DNA of 43,902 bases from Deltaproteobacteria bacterium (GTDB lineage: Bacteria > Desulfobacterota > Desulfobacteria > Desulfobacterales > Desulfosalsimonadaceae), in the NCBI GenBank assembly GCA_013151835.1, contig JAADHK010000048.1:1-43902 (forward strand), given 5' to 3'. Shown in pieces: positions 43,810 to 43,902 of this stretch. A program made the position numbers and the translations under genes. The notes beneath the pieces were generated by a model, which worked only from the letters and a program-made list of their open reading frames with translations, searched no databases and was not told the DNA's origin. How positions within the stretch are numbered: position 1 is the first letter of the stretch; the number at the start of each line of letters is the position of its first letter.

Positions 43810-43902
43810 GGACTCGTAAAAAGTCAGACAACCCGGTTACGATGGCTAAGTAGAAAGTTCCATATACAAGGCGTAGTGGTGTCGCGAAAGCGGAGGCATA
43901 CA
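43810..43902 (-). mobile_element. MITE-like palindromic element, copy E (cut by window edge)
   Basis: Read on the plus strand, the copy begins GGACTCGTAAAAAGTC and follows the tail and right arm of copies C and D, up to GCGGAGGCATACA, where the window ends near the hairpin loop. The distal flank is GACG followed by AT-rich sequence; the other end is not seen, so no duplication can be tested. Confidence 0.85.

Noticed and set aside
1-43902. CRISPR array, prophage or transposase gene
   Set aside because: No regularly spaced direct repeats, phage structural genes or DDE/Y1 transposase motifs were seen; the repeats present are palindromic and dispersed.

Overview
The window looks like chromosomal DNA of an anaerobic deltaproteobacterium (Desulfobacterota, most like Desulfobacterales). 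This is inferred from gene content: a very large fused acyl-CoA dehydratase activase, a one-piece class I fumarase, a short ThiC, and the order rimP-nusA-infB-DUF503-rbfA-nrnA-truB-rpsO-pnp-dut. No rRNA or taxon marker is present, so the assignment is tentative. There is one tRNA (Gly, CCC), no CRISPR array, no prophage and no transposase gene.

Layout. 1-7.1 kb: the activase fusion, a small membrane protein, a PlsC-type acyltransferase, a small cysteine-pair protein and an orphan receiver-domain protein. 7.1-14.6 kb: a minus-strand efflux operon (TetR regulator, then AcrA-, AcrB- and OprM-type subunits, then a DUF374 acyltransferase) behind a perfect 36-bp palindrome. 14.7-20.6 kb: an ABC1/UbiB kinase-like protein, pyrE, queD, dnaJ, ubiE/menG and a DUF481 outer-membrane protein. 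20.6-26.7 kb: CstA, a 1339-residue secreted beta-helix/PKD/dockerin-like protein and a decapitated PIN toxin remnant. 26.9-30.1 kb: thiC and fumarase behind a TPP riboswitch with an intrinsic terminator. 30.1-43.6 kb: a GAF-GGDEF cyclase, then the long minus-strand translation/RNA-processing operon, tRNA-Gly and a MerR regulator.

The most unusual feature is not coding. Five copies of a roughly 159-bp palindromic element (A-E) lie in the window. The two copies complete at both ends (C, D) are flanked by short direct repeats of up to 8 bp, as expected of a non-autonomous mobile element (MITE). Its hairpin has conserved segments but a variable arm pair: one copy carries a different left arm and a correspondingly different right arm, and single base pairs covary between copies. 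A more distant relative (F) sits between DUF503 and infB, and another palindrome (G) shares only the central motif. The window starts and ends inside copies A and E, so it may be a whole contig broken at this repeat. Copies lie inside the efflux operon, at the end of the small cysteine-pair gene, and just upstream of pyrE.

Other palindromes of different sequence lie at 4680-4747, 17625-17719, 22279-22304 and 43570-43803. The genes are mostly housekeeping and look intact; the PIN fragment is the clear pseudogene. Starts were adjusted where a Shine-Dalgarno sequence or family alignment favoured an internal codon.
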